A stretch of DNA of 17,673 nt from Coemansia sp. RSA 1804 (Eukaryota; Kickxellomycota; Kickxellomycetes; Kickxellales; Kickxellaceae). The DNA is taken from contig JANBTH010000425.1 in NCBI GenBank assembly GCA_027578815.1, positions 1 through 17,673 on the forward strand, in the 5' to 3' direction. Every line of letters starts with the position of its first letter. Position 1 is the first letter of the stretch. Below, one piece after another: positions 6,532-15,900 of the stretch. The notes beneath the pieces were generated by a model. The model saw only the letters and a program-made list of their open reading frames with translations. It was not told the origin of the DNA and ran no database searches. The translations under genes were made by a program, and so were the position numbers.

Positions 6532-9500
6532 TCAAACGCTGTGTATCTGATCAGGATGTTTTGTAACCATCTCAACAATCTTCTCCTCGTTCTGTTTGCT
6601 CGGCGAGTCGGCGCGTGCAGCCGCCCTCAACGCCGCAAGCTGGTCAGCAGCAACGGAAAGGCCGGGTATCTGGGGCTCGACTAGCTGCAACGAGAGCTTG
6701 CGCCGCATGGAGCTGACGTTGGCGCTGACTGGAGTATCGTCGACCTGAAGAACAACACGCACACGCTGGAACAGGGCAACAGTCGATGTCTTGTCCAAAG
6801 AAACAAGCGTATGAGACTCTTTCTCGTATTCCATGACAGAAGCAACGTTATCAGCATCCTTTGACGTGGTGTAAACAATGCCTTCGATTCCGTAGCTGGG
6901 AATAAGCACGCTGAAGCCATTCTGCAGTATCTGCGTCACATACCCAGGCTCCTCGACGGTCTTGCCCTTGAAGAACAGATTGGTGTACAGCTCGACTGAC
7001 GATCTGCCTGCCTGCTGCGCCATTCTGTGCCGGTGGTTGAGCACATCGCATTGCTCGCTCATCTTTGTCTTGTCAGTCAGTTCCGAGCCATACGCTGCTG
7101 CGTCGCGGTCGATGGACGCGTGAAGAAGCCGGTGGACCATCACGTCGGCGTAGCGGCGAATGGGACTGGTGAAGTGCGTGTAGATGGGGGTTGCCAGGCC
7201 ATAGTGCCGGAAATCCTCTGGCGTGTACAGGCCGGAGCAGAAGTACTGCGCCTGCATCATGCACCGCGTGGTCAGGATGCGCAGAAGGTTGTTGAAGTAA
7301 GGGTCCGTGGGCAGCACAGCTCTGTCAAGCGACCGCGCCAACGCAAGGCTGCTCCCGGTCTCCAGCTGAATGTCCAGGGGCTTGAGCGCATGCTGAAGAT
7401 TGTCAAAGTTCTGCGCCGGTGGCTCTGGATGCCGCCGCAGCAATGCAGAGTCCGGAAAATGCTCGTATATCTTCTGCGCAACGCTTATGTTGGCAAGAAG
7501 CATGAACTCCTCAACAAGCGCATTAGTCTCCTTGAGCGCCTTCATCTCCACGTCCACGGGGTCCTGTGAATCGTTCTCCAAGCGGAACCGCACTTCCGGC
7601 GAAGAAAGAGTCAGGGCGCCCGCCTCCATTCTGCGCTTGCGCAGGCTTTTGGCAAGCGTGTTGAGCAGGCGAATGCTGTTGGTTATCGAGTCGTTCATCG
7701 ACGGGTCGTCAATACGGTTCTGGGCCTCCTCATACGTAAGCGATGCCTTTGAATGAATAACGCTCTTGTGGAAGGTCGCACTGACGATATTGGCCTCGGG
7801 ATCGACCTCCCAGATACATGAGAATGCCAGACGGTCAACCTTGGACATGAGGGAGCAGAGGTTGGTGCCAAGCAGCTCTGGCAGCATATCAATACGCTTA
7901 TCCACCAGATAGACGGTGGTTGAGCGGTACGCGGCCTCCTTGTCCATCGCCGTGCCCGGCTTGACAAAATTCGTCACATCGGCGATGTGCACGCCGACCT
8001 GGAAGTTCCCGTTTGGCAGCTCAAACGCATGGAGCGCATCGTCGATATCAGTACAGCCAGGCGGATCGATGCTGCAGGCGTCGATGTGGCGGAGATCGCG
8101 GCGCCTCCCGCTAGTCAGTTGGTCGCGGTCGGGATCGAAGAGCCACTTGTCGCCCTCGGGCGGCAGATCGGCACGCACGTTCTGCGTGAAGGGCTGGAAA
8201 GGCACGTCGTGCTCAAGCAGGAGAACCTCGGTTTCCGTGCCCTTGTCGCCAGCACTACCCAGTGCGCGCACAAAGTGGCCCAGCGGATACCGCGACTCCT
8301 TGGGCCACGAGTCAATGGCCACCACAAACCGCTGGCCCGCCAGAACATTCAGCTGCCGCGTCCGGATCTTGATCTTTGGGATCCTGCGATCCATGGCTAA
8401 AACGCTGACGCTGATCGGCGCATTCGATGCCCGCGTCCCCCGCTGCTTGAAGTTCGGGTCAAGAAAGGCGCAGTACGACCTCCAGTTGCGGCGGACAACC
8501 CCAACAACACGACCCGTGGGCTCGCCCTCAGACACGCTGTCGCCTATGCTGGCTGGATTAATAAAGTCTGGCTCTGAATCGTCCTCGCTTTTGCTCGATA
8601 CACCGGCGTCTGCAGCCGGAGCATTGTGTTGATGATTCTCCCCACCCGACGTACGAGCGCGCTTGCTCGCATTTCCGTCTTTGGCATCCGATTCAGGAAC
8701 AACAGACGTGGAGTCGGCTGCCGAGGGCTTAGCGCTTATGTCGGGAACAACGTCCTCGTCCTCATCAACAAGCGCAGCACTCGGCGCCACCCGCCACTTT
8801 GATTTCGGCAGCACCTGGATGACAACCTTATCACCCTGGATTGCGCGGTTCATGTTCTCGCGCCCAAGAACAAGAACACGCCGCTCCTTGCCGTCGGGAA
8901 ACGTCGCGTATATGGAGCCCTCCAGGTAATTGTAGGGCGCAATCTGCAGCGTGCCCTGAAGAAGAACAGCGGATTTCAGCCCTGCCTGAATCTGCACGGA
9001 CGACAAGTAGTCTGCGTACCCGCTCCATGCAGGATCAGTCGAACTGCGGTCCACAATATCAACGCTGCCCATCATGTCGAGCAGCTCGGGATGCTCCTTG
9101 TAAACACCGAGACACCGGTCCATTCTGCACGCACGGATCCCGTCGTCATTCTGGGCCTTGTGCAGATTGTCTTCATCGTTCGTAACAAGCACCGGGGCAA
9201 TCTGCGCATCGCGGAGATGGGCGTCCAGCCATTTGACAGCAACGCGAATGGCCCTGTCGTTGCGATCGTTGGGAGACTCGCCCGCCCGCCTCTCGACAAA
9301 CGTCTCCCTGTGATGCTCGTTCGAAAACACAAACCACCGGCGCTCAGCGTCCTTGACAATCGCGCGCACGCGGTTGTATACGGCAATACTCAGGCCACGA
9401 AGTTCGTCCAGAACTGTGCTGAGCACTACCACGTTGTTGATGATCGGCCGCTCTAATATATCGATTTGGTTGACAAAGGCATTGGTGTCGGGCACCAGGT

Positions 9501-9747
9501 AATGCGGTCCCCATTCCACTGAATTGCGTGGGGCCGAGCTGAGTGGCGCGGCTGGGTTGATCCAACCGCCACCAGCTGCTCTCCCTGTGCCTTGCTGTTC
9601 CTCCGCTTCCGCCCGTGCCTTTTCACACACGCTGTTGGTGCACTTTTCGTACCCGCACGCAATGTCGTCCCGCAGGTAATGCTCTTTGACCGTGCGGACT
9701 ATGTTGCCCTTGCGCGTGCGCTTCACAAACGATTTGTTACGGAGCAT
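6532..9747 (-). CDS. DIS3: Exosome catalytic subunit Dis3/Rrp44 (PIN endonuclease and RNB 3'-5' exoribonuclease)
   Basis: This 1071-residue, single-exon protein has the full Dis3 order: a cysteine CR3-like motif (C31, C36, C41), a PIN domain (about 80-230), cold-shock-type RNA-binding domains (about 255-320 and 410-530), the RNB domain (about 550-890) and an S1 domain (about 930-1025). PIN active-site acids are present (D87, E115, D164, D191), so endonuclease activity is expected. RNB metal-binding acids are present in SIDPPGCTDIDDALH (D561, D567, D569, D570), as is the ATPIYTHFTSPIRRYADVMV signature near 852-871. It should degrade and process RNA as part of the nuclear and cytoplasmic exosome. 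It is longer than the yeast protein (about 1000 residues), mainly because of an acidic, low-complexity insert at about 325-410. The start has G at -3 and follows a pyrimidine-rich minus-strand leader. Confidence 0.97.
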   Translation of the reverse strand: MLRNKSFVKRTRKGNIVRTVKEHYLRDDIACGYEKCTNSVCEKARAEAEEQQGTGRAAGGGWINPAAPLSSAPRNSVEWGPHYLVPDTNAFVNQIDILERPIINNVVVLSTVLDELRGLSIAVYNRVRAIVKDAERRWFVFSNEHHRETFVERRAGESPNDRNDRAIRVAVKWLDAHLRDAQIAPVLVTNDEDNLHKAQNDDGIRACRMDRCLGVYKEHPELLDMMGSVDIVDRSSTDPAWSGYADYLSSVQIQAGLKSAVLLQGTLQIAPYNYLEGSIYATFPDGKERRVLVLGRENMNRAIQGDKVVIQVLPKSKWRVAPSAALVDEDEDVVPDISAKPSAADSTSVVPESDAKDGNASKRARTSGGENHQHNAPAADAGVSSKSEDDSEPDFINPASIGDSVSEGEPTGRVVGVVRRNWRSYCAFLDPNFKQRGTRASNAPISVSVLAMDRRIPKIKIRTRQLNVLAGQRFVVAIDSWPKESRYPLGHFVRALGSAGDKGTETEVLLLEHDVPFQPFTQNVRADLPPEGDKWLFDPDRDQLTSGRRRDLRHIDACSIDPPGCTDIDDALHAFELPNGNFQVGVHIADVTNFVKPGTAMDKEAAYRSTTVYLVDKRIDMLPELLGTNLCSLMSKVDRLAFSCIWEVDPEANIVSATFHKSVIHSKASLTYEEAQNRIDDPSMNDSITNSIRLLNTLAKSLRKRRMEAGALTLSSPEVRFRLENDSQDPVDVEMKALKETNALVEEFMLLANISVAQKIYEHFPDSALLRRHPEPPAQNFDNLQHALKPLDIQLETGSSLALARSLDRAVLPTDPYFNNLLRILTTRCMMQAQYFCSGLYTPEDFRHYGLATPIYTHFTSPIRRYADVMVHRLLHASIDRDAAAYGSELTDKTKMSEQCDVLNHRHRMAQQAGRSSVELYTNLFFKGKTVEEPGYVTQILQNGFSVLIPSYGIEGIVYTTSKDADNVASVMEYEKESHTLVSLDKTSTVALFQRVRVVLQVDDTPVSANVSSMRRKLSLQLVEPQIPGLSVAADQLAALRAAARADSPSKQNEEKIVEMVTKHPDQIHSV

Positions 9748-10009
9748 GGCTCAACAAAAAAGAAAGCAAATAAAGCTGGGAAAGAATGAGAGAAGAAGAG
9801 ATAAAAGGAAGAGAAGAGATTCTAAAAAATAATAATTTTTTCTTACAAAGACATGAATTGCAAATTAATGCAATCAACAGTAAAACCACAGGATCAAATT
9901 AACTAAGAAATCCAAATTGTTTAAGAACAGGTCAATTTTTCCTAACAATTCAGCAGAGAAAACAAGTTTGTTGCTAACCCATGCAAGAGCGCAATTGACA
10001 AAGGAAAAC

Positions 10010-10031
10010 TTTATTTATTTATTTATTTATT
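10010..10031. repeat. TTTA microsatellite
   Basis: About 5.5 tandem copies of TTTA over 22 bp in non-coding DNA between divergent genes. It may be length-variable between strains. Confidence 0.8.
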
Positions 10032-10930
10032 GTAAGATGTATCTTCCAGTAAAATGCTTCACTTTAATATTTGAAGTGTGTCTTGTCTTACATGTTATTT
10101 AGATTTATTCCTTAAAACACGCTTTTGGGGCGATCCCAATGCTCATTCCTTTTTTATTCCAATTCCTTCCATTATATTCCTACTCAATATACGTGTATGT
10201 TGCTTTGTAAAATGTTTTCTCCTCTATCTCCCTTTATTGTTATTATTTTACGTTTAACCTTATCAACATCCTCTTTTCTTTTTCCTGGTTTAGTACTGTT
10301 ATCTGTCATTATTGATTTAGTATATAGTAGGTGTATATGTCAAACTGTGATTGTTAAAGAAGAAAAATGTGAAGGAAATAATCCGACAATTTAAAATGTG
10401 AACAAGCAAATCTAAACATAAGAAAATTTGCAAAAAGTTGCCTTTTTATATTGCACTCTCCTCCTCTTCTCAATTTTTTTTGCTATTCACTAGCATCAAC
10501 TAAAATTTTACTTGTATAAGGGTTCTTTCCTCCGTACGGTCATTTCTACCTTACAATTTCTGCTTTCTGCTTTTTTTCCTTTTCCATTTATATCACGTTG
10601 AGGTGTAAGTATTTCCAAATGCATTTGTATTCATCCTATGCTGCGGATAGAACTGTGGTGGTGACCTGGTTATCTACTAGTTTCCAGAAGGACACATGAG
10701 GACATATATTGATCTAATAAAAAACGGAAACATCTTCTCGATCACACAAGATCAAATCAGCGACCTTTTATGCGTGGAAACGCTGCTTATCTTTTTTAAC
10801 TGGTAAACCTAACAATTTCACATAAGAGAAAAAAGCACAAGAATTCCAGTCTGTTTCCTCCACACTTTTCAATTCATTTTCTTAGTTAACGGGTTTTTGT
10901 TTTTTTTTTATCGTTTCTTTACTTTTTTTT

Positions 10931-10936
10931 ATATAA
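10931..10936 (+). promoter_or_regulatory. TATA-like element before ATP synthase subunit k
   Basis: ATATAA lies 35 bp before the ATG at 10972 and directly follows T-rich runs at about 10899-10930. The position is close to the start codon, so a short leader or a different true promoter is possible. Confidence 0.35.
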
Positions 10937-10971
10937 TCCTCCTTTTCAATAGCAATCTTTCGAAAGTAACA

Positions 10972-11361
10972 ATGGCTGGATACTTTACGATTGCCGGACG
11001 CAAGGTGGCAACCCACTATGTAAGCGAATTTCAAGCCAACGCTTAACCAGGTTTTACAGGGGCATTAGATTCAACCGCCAAATACAAGAGAGTGGAACCC
11101 TCTTCCACCTGCTTTCTATAAATAAGGCTAAACACGTAGACTAATCACTGATACTTGCATTGATTTTTTGCACCTTACAAACGCAAATAGATGGTTCTCG
11201 GAGTGCTTGCGGCCTACGGAATAGGCATCAAGGCAGCGCTCCCAAAGACGGATAAGACCAAGCAGCCGCCGATCAACGCGGCAAACGAGGACGAGAACAA
11301 GTTTGTGCTGGAGTTCCTAAAGTCGATTGAGGCAGAGGAGAAGAAGACGGCGGCTCACTAG
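10972..11361 (+). CDS. ATP19: ATP synthase subunit k (Atp19-like), two exons
   Basis: Exon 1 (10972-11019) and exon 2 (11191-11361) join in phase 0 to give a 72-residue protein. It starts MAGYFTIAGRKVATHYMVLG, continues through a short hydrophobic span at about residues 17-31 and ends in a charged tail with ENKFVLEFLKSIEAEE. The IAGR-x-V-x-x-H start, single span and the N/E-rich tail ending in an F-x-x-x-F/Y-L segment match the small subunit k (Atp19) family of mitochondrial F1Fo-ATP synthase, related to animal DAPIT. In yeast it associates with the membrane sector and helps stabilise ATP synthase dimers. The ATG has A at -3. Exon 2 itself begins with an in-frame ATG, which could be mistaken for the start, but exon 1 carries conserved N-terminal residues. 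Confidence 0.85.
11020..11190 (+). other. Intron in the ATP synthase subunit k gene
   Basis: This 171-bp phase-0 intron starts GTAAGC and ends AAATAG, with a GACTAATC branch-point-like sequence at 11139-11146 about 45 bp before the acceptor. Reading through the donor would add nine codons and then a TAA, so retention would abolish the protein. Confidence 0.85.
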
Positions 11362-11516
11362 GGTGTAGAAGAAAGAGTAAAGTGAAGCAAGGAAAGAGCG
11401 GGTTTACAAATGTATCTTTTTTTCCTTTCTTTTTGCAACTACTACAATATACGGGGGAAATTCCCAATAGTCAAAGTTTACAAAAGGAAAACCGAAAAGG
11501 TAAAAAACAACAACAG

Positions 11517-12806
11517 CTACACGGCGTTTACTCCGGGAAACAGGAGCTGGCGTGCGCCATGGTACACGTGGAGCAGCATATCGAGCTTGGGCAGGAGCTG
11601 GGGGAACATGATAACGACGTCGAGTTTCCGGCTGCGGTTTCTGGGCAGAATGGCCATGTAGTAGCGGTACTCGAAGAACAGCAGGGCCTCGTGGACAAAC
11701 AGGTCCTCGATCTGGGGCAGCTCGAAGCTGCGCACACTGCGGGTGCCGGCCAGCGTGATGGTCTCGGTCTGGATGCCGACGTTGCGGATGACAACCAGCG
11801 ACTCCTGGCACACACGAGTACCCGACCATACCAGGTACAGGGCCATCGGGCCCAGCGCAAGCAGTGCGGGCCCGCCGAAGAAGATATGCGCCGCCCACGA
11901 GACCAGCGCAATGGCCAGAATGTCGCTCAGCCGCACGCCGACAGCGTCCCTGCGCACAGTGTACTCGCACACGTCGGGTGATTTCTGCTCGCACAGGAGA
12001 ACCAGTCCGTCCTCGTCGCTCTCCACCTCCATTCCGCCGGGCGGATACCCGATGAACCCAGCCGACGCATGCTCCATAGACGACCCGCCACTGCTGAAGG
12101 TGTAGTTGGTTTCGGTAAGCGATCGTCGCGGCCGGGCCAGAAGCGTCGGCGACCCCTGCAGCGACGCGATGGGCGCCAGCGTGCCGGTCCCGCCGGCGGC
12201 ACCACCCTTGCCGCCCGACGTGGCCGACGAGAACAGCCCGCCGGTAAACGACAGCTTCTGCGGCAGCTTTGACGGAAGGACCGAGGACGCCGTGCGCTTG
12301 TGTTTGGGGGAGGAGTCGCGGAGCAGCCGCCAGTCGCGCGACACAGCGGGTGCTGCAGCGGTATTGGCGGCACCAGCGGCGGCGGTGGTGTCGGAGGAAA
12401 ACGGCATGGAAAACGACTGTGATGCGCGGGTATGCGCTGACTTGCGTGGGACGGCGGGATCCGAGTGCGCGGTGCTCGACGGGATCATCGATTGAGTTTG
12501 GGTCTGGGTTTGAGTTTGAGTTTGTGCAAGCGCATCGGTTTCTCGGCGCCGCTGGGACGACCGTCCAATGATGGGCCACCGATCGATGCCCAGAAACGAG
12601 GGCGACGACTCCTTTGTGTGGTCGCCTGGTGACCCGCCATTAGTAGCTGTTGCTGTAGTTGCAGCATCTGGCGTTGCCGGGCGCGCCTGGTCGTCCGTCC
12701 TATCTCTGTCTCCGCCGCTCCAGGTGGTAGCATTTGCGTCGGAGGCCACGGGCGAGTTCTGAGGCGAGGTGGATTGCTTGCTGATTACCCGCCGAAGCCT
12801 GCGCAT
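11517..12806 (-). CDS. GPI15: PIG-H/Gpi15-like subunit of GPI-GlcNAc transferase with long N-terminal extension
   Basis: From the ATG at 12806 the product has 429 residues. The C-terminal part (about 290-425) carries a hydrophobic hairpin (about 294-327) followed by a PIG-H domain. Recognisable pieces are QESLVVIRNVGIQTET, RSFELPQIEDLFVHEAL, YYMAIL, VVIMFPQLLPKLDMLLHVY and HGARQLLF. PIG-H/Gpi15 is a non-catalytic subunit of the ER enzyme that transfers GlcNAc to phosphatidylinositol, the first step of GPI-anchor synthesis. Known members are about 160-230 residues. Here about 290 residues of Ser/Thr/Ala-rich, probably disordered sequence precede the domain, including a QT repeat. The frame is open to an upstream ATG at 12923 (468 residues), but that ATG lies 5 bp after a likely poly(A) signal of the upstream gene, so 12806 is preferred. 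Confidence 0.82.
   Translation of the reverse strand: MRRLRRVISKQSTSPQNSPVASDANATTWSGGDRDRTDDQARPATPDAATTATATNGGSPGDHTKESSPSFLGIDRWPIIGRSSQRRRETDALAQTQTQTQTQTQSMIPSSTAHSDPAVPRKSAHTRASQSFSMPFSSDTTAAAGAANTAAAPAVSRDWRLLRDSSPKHKRTASSVLPSKLPQKLSFTGGLFSSATSGGKGGAAGGTGTLAPIASLQGSPTLLARPRRSLTETNYTFSSGGSSMEHASAGFIGYPPGGMEVESDEDGLVLLCEQKSPDVCEYTVRRDAVGVRLSDILAIALVSWAAHIFFGGPALLALGPMALYLVWSGTRVCQESLVVIRNVGIQTETITLAGTRSVRSFELPQIEDLFVHEALLFFEYRYYMAILPRNRSRKLDVVIMFPQLLPKLDMLLHVYHGARQLLFPGVNAV
12494..12526 (-). repeat. Hexanucleotide tract coding for Gln-Thr repeats
   Basis: Imperfect copies of ACTCAA/ACCCAG on the coding strand encode about six Gln-Thr dipeptides in the disordered N-terminal part of the PIG-H-like protein. 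It is a likely site of length variation. Confidence 0.75.
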
Positions 12807-12928
12807 TCTCCCTCGGGGGCGATTTAAAATAAAAAGAGCAGAATAAAAACAAAGCGGTTGAAGGGAAATAATGGTGCGGAGAAGAAAAGAAGAAAGCCAG
12901 GGGAAAGAATCGCAGGCATTCATCGTCT

Positions 12929-12934
12929 TTTATT
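12929..12934 (-). terminator. AATAAA poly(A)-like signal of the TMEM94-like gene
   Basis: Minus-strand AATAAA lies about 54 bp after the stop at 12988, a normal distance for polyadenylation. It falls just upstream of the alternative PIG-H start at 12923, which argues against that start. Confidence 0.5.
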
Positions 12935-12987
12935 GTCCACAATCTATTTACACGCATTGCATCAGCACGAGAAGGAGAATGGTGGTG

Positions 12988-15900
12988 CTAGAGGGGCGAG
13001 TGGAGCCCAAGCTTGGTTTTGAACTCGAGCTTAGCGAGCTTCTGCAAGCGGGTCCACCGCCTCTTGTCGTGGAGCTTGCACAGGTCCTGCAGCGGAAGCA
13101 GCACGAGCGGGCCAGCAAAGGCGAGCACGTAGGTGTACCAGGGGACGCTGGCAACGAGTGCATCGCCAAAGACAAGAAGCAGCGCGGCAAGCGCAAGCGT
13201 CAGCAGCAGACACACGGCGGAGGCCACCACCCACACGACGTTGCGCAGCGGCACAAAGTCAAGCGTCGTGCGGGTGCGGAACATCAGCGTGGCTGACACG
13301 CACACGCAGTGGAAGACGAATGCCACCAGCGCATAGGTCTGTGCGCCAACCACCGCCCACTGGCTGCTGGGCGTCAGAGCCGTCCAGTCGGCGCGCCCAA
13401 CCGCCGACGAAAGATGGCCCAGCCCAGACGAAGCACCGCCGCCGGCCGCCAGTCGCGAGAGCGCCGTCACGTAGACAAGCACGGTGACGGCCACCGGCGG
13501 CGCCAGACGCACGGCGGCGTAGACTGCAAAGCGCGGCAGGTCGGCCACGTGCGCATGGTTCTTCAGCGGCATCGTCGACATTGTGTTTTCGTCGTGCGGC
13601 GCAAACAGAAGCGCAGCGCCCAGCAGAGGCGCAACCACCCACAGCGCCCAGAGCACCATGTAGCCGGGCATTGCCGGCGGAAGCAGACACAGCGCAGACA
13701 CCAGGTTGACGACGCCGATGGCCACGCAGGCGCCGGCCAGCAGAATGGCCGCCTGCTGCACACACCCGACCAGACGCCGCGCCTCGCTGACAACCTGCAT
13801 CAGCATGTACAGGCTGGTGTCGTGCTGCAGAAACAGCGGACACGGCAGGCACGTCAGCGCCGCACCCAGCGCGTACTGCGTCACCAGCGCACCCGACGTC
13901 GAGATCGATCCGTCGTTGGCCGTGGCGGCAAGCTCGACAACGCCAGCGCCTGCGCCAGCGCGGTTGAAGTGCGGAATCGGCTCGACTCCCACCGCCAGAT
14001 CCGCCGCCGCAAACGTCAGCGTGTTGGAGTCGGCCAGCGCACTGCCGATGCAGCACACCACGTCGCCGTTCTCCTGGAAGATGCGCACCATCTCGCGTGT
14101 CGACGCCGCTGTGCACTCGGCGAACAGCGAGATCTGCAGCGGAATATCGTCGACGTCCGCCAGATGCGGCCGGATGCTCTCGATCCCGCGCGGCAGTCTT
14201 GCCTTGATATCATGGTCCTCGATGTACCCGCCGCCGCCGCTCGACCGCGCTCCATCGGTGTCCGAACTCAGCAGGATGCACGTGTTCCAGTCCGTCTCCA
14301 GCCCGAGTCGCTCGGCAAACGCCTTGCTCTGCCGTCCGCCGCCGCGCGAGAAGTGCACAAACCGGATCCCCGCCACGTCCAGATCCTCGATAAAGTCGCA
14401 CACGTCCGTCTTGGGCGCATACGCAAACGTCGCAAGCCCCACGAAGATCTGCTCCGACATCGCGTCCCGCAGAACCTCGTCCTCGCTGTCGCCCAGACAA
14501 TGCACCAGCGCCTGCGTGTAGTCCACTCCGGCGTCGTCTGCGCTTCTGGGCGGCGCATCCTTCGTCCTGGCCTGCATCTGCGCCTTGCGCGCCGCCTCCG
14601 TCACGTGCGTCGGCAGATCGTCCAGCGAGCTCGAGTGCGATGCAGCGTCCTCACTGCTGCTTCTCCTGCTGCTGTTGCGGTCGTCAGGTCTGTCTGCCAG
14701 CACCTCTGCGTGATCCGGTCCGGGAGTCTGGCCTGAGTCGATTTTCTGATCTGATCCGAGCTTTTTGACCGATCCCGCATCAACGGGGGCTGTGGTCGAC
14801 ACGACAGAAGTGCCACTGTTGCTGCTGCTGCTGCTGCTGCTGCTATTTCTGCTGCTTCCATACTCGTCCAACATAGTGTCCAGCGCAGTGCTGCTCAGAC
14901 GCATGTCAACGAATCTGGCCCGCGATTCCTCCACACCGTCGCTTTTGGCCCATCCAGTCCACCCGGCCCGCACAACGGCGCCAGGATCCACCGCAAGCGG
15001 ACGGTAAGCAAACGCCAGGCACTGCAGGTCCTGCTGCAAAGCGTTCAGATATAACGAGTAGTACATGGCCGCCGTGTGGTCGTCGAGGGGCCGGATCCCG
15101 ACACCGTCAAAGTAATCGGGACACACACCCAACACGAGATCCACACACCCGTCCGTCAGCATCTGCAGCCTCCCAGGCGACCCTCCACCATCCGCGGGCT
15201 GCAGTACAGTGGCCGTCAGACTCGCTGCCAAACTGTGCTCGCCATTTGCAGCCAGCGCATCGGTGGCCGCGTGGAACGGCGCAACCACCGACACCTCCTT
15301 CACCTTGGTGTACCGCGCAACATCGTCTGTCGCAAACCCGACGGCCCGCCCAATCGCGCACAGACACGTGTCCTGCGCCGCCTGGATCTTGGCGTGTCGC
15401 CGCATGTGTCCGTGACGCCGATGCGTCGGCGCGCCCCACCCGGCGCCACCCGATCCGTGCGCCGCCGTGTTGAGGCAGCATGCGAGGCCCAGCGGCCGCA
15501 GACTGGGCAGGAACTGCTCCCACCCCTCGTCGACAATGACGACTCCGGCTCCGGCGCCGGGTTCGGCCTGGTTCTGCTCGCCCACATCGAGGATGGCGTA
15601 GTCGGTGCCGTTGGGTACCACGATCTGCTCGGGCGAGCAGAACGGCTCCGCAATGGTCCCCTCCTTATCAACGCTGCATATCACGGTGACGTTGCCCAGC
15701 GTCTCCGACAGATTGCTCGACCGCGACAGTGTGCGGAAGTCGCAGTTCCACCAGAGCCACCGCATGCGGTCGAAGATGGCGCCAATCCCGACCGTCACAT
15801 CCTTGGTGGGCGGGAGCGCCTCGACGTCAAACTCGTCAATGTTGTCGGTGTCCTCGTAGTCGGTCTTGCTGCGCTGCAACGTATCGAACAGCACAACCTC

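Larger units (their letters stand above)
9748..10971. other. AT-rich divergent intergenic region between Dis3 and ATP synthase subunit k
   Basis: No gene is supported in these 1.2 kb. The left end is purine-rich on the plus strand (pyrimidine-rich for Dis3) and is likely the Dis3 promoter. A TTTA microsatellite lies at 10010-10031. The frame at 10125-10394 is hydrophobic translated AT-rich sequence without a domain. The right end carries T-runs and an ATATAA element before the subunit k gene. Confidence 0.5.

Noticed and set aside
7027..8632. Plus-strand frames of 118-238 codons opposite Dis3
   Set aside because: They are shadows of the Dis3 coding sequence, with no domain or plausible promoter.
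10125..10394. An 89-codon plus-strand frame with hydrophobic stretches
   Set aside because: Its composition matches the AT-rich spacer and no family features or start-site signals support it.
11404..12579. A 391-codon minus-strand frame overlapping the PIG-H-like gene
   Set aside because: It is an out-of-frame reading rich in Arg, Ala and Gly; the alternative frame contains the PIG-H domain.
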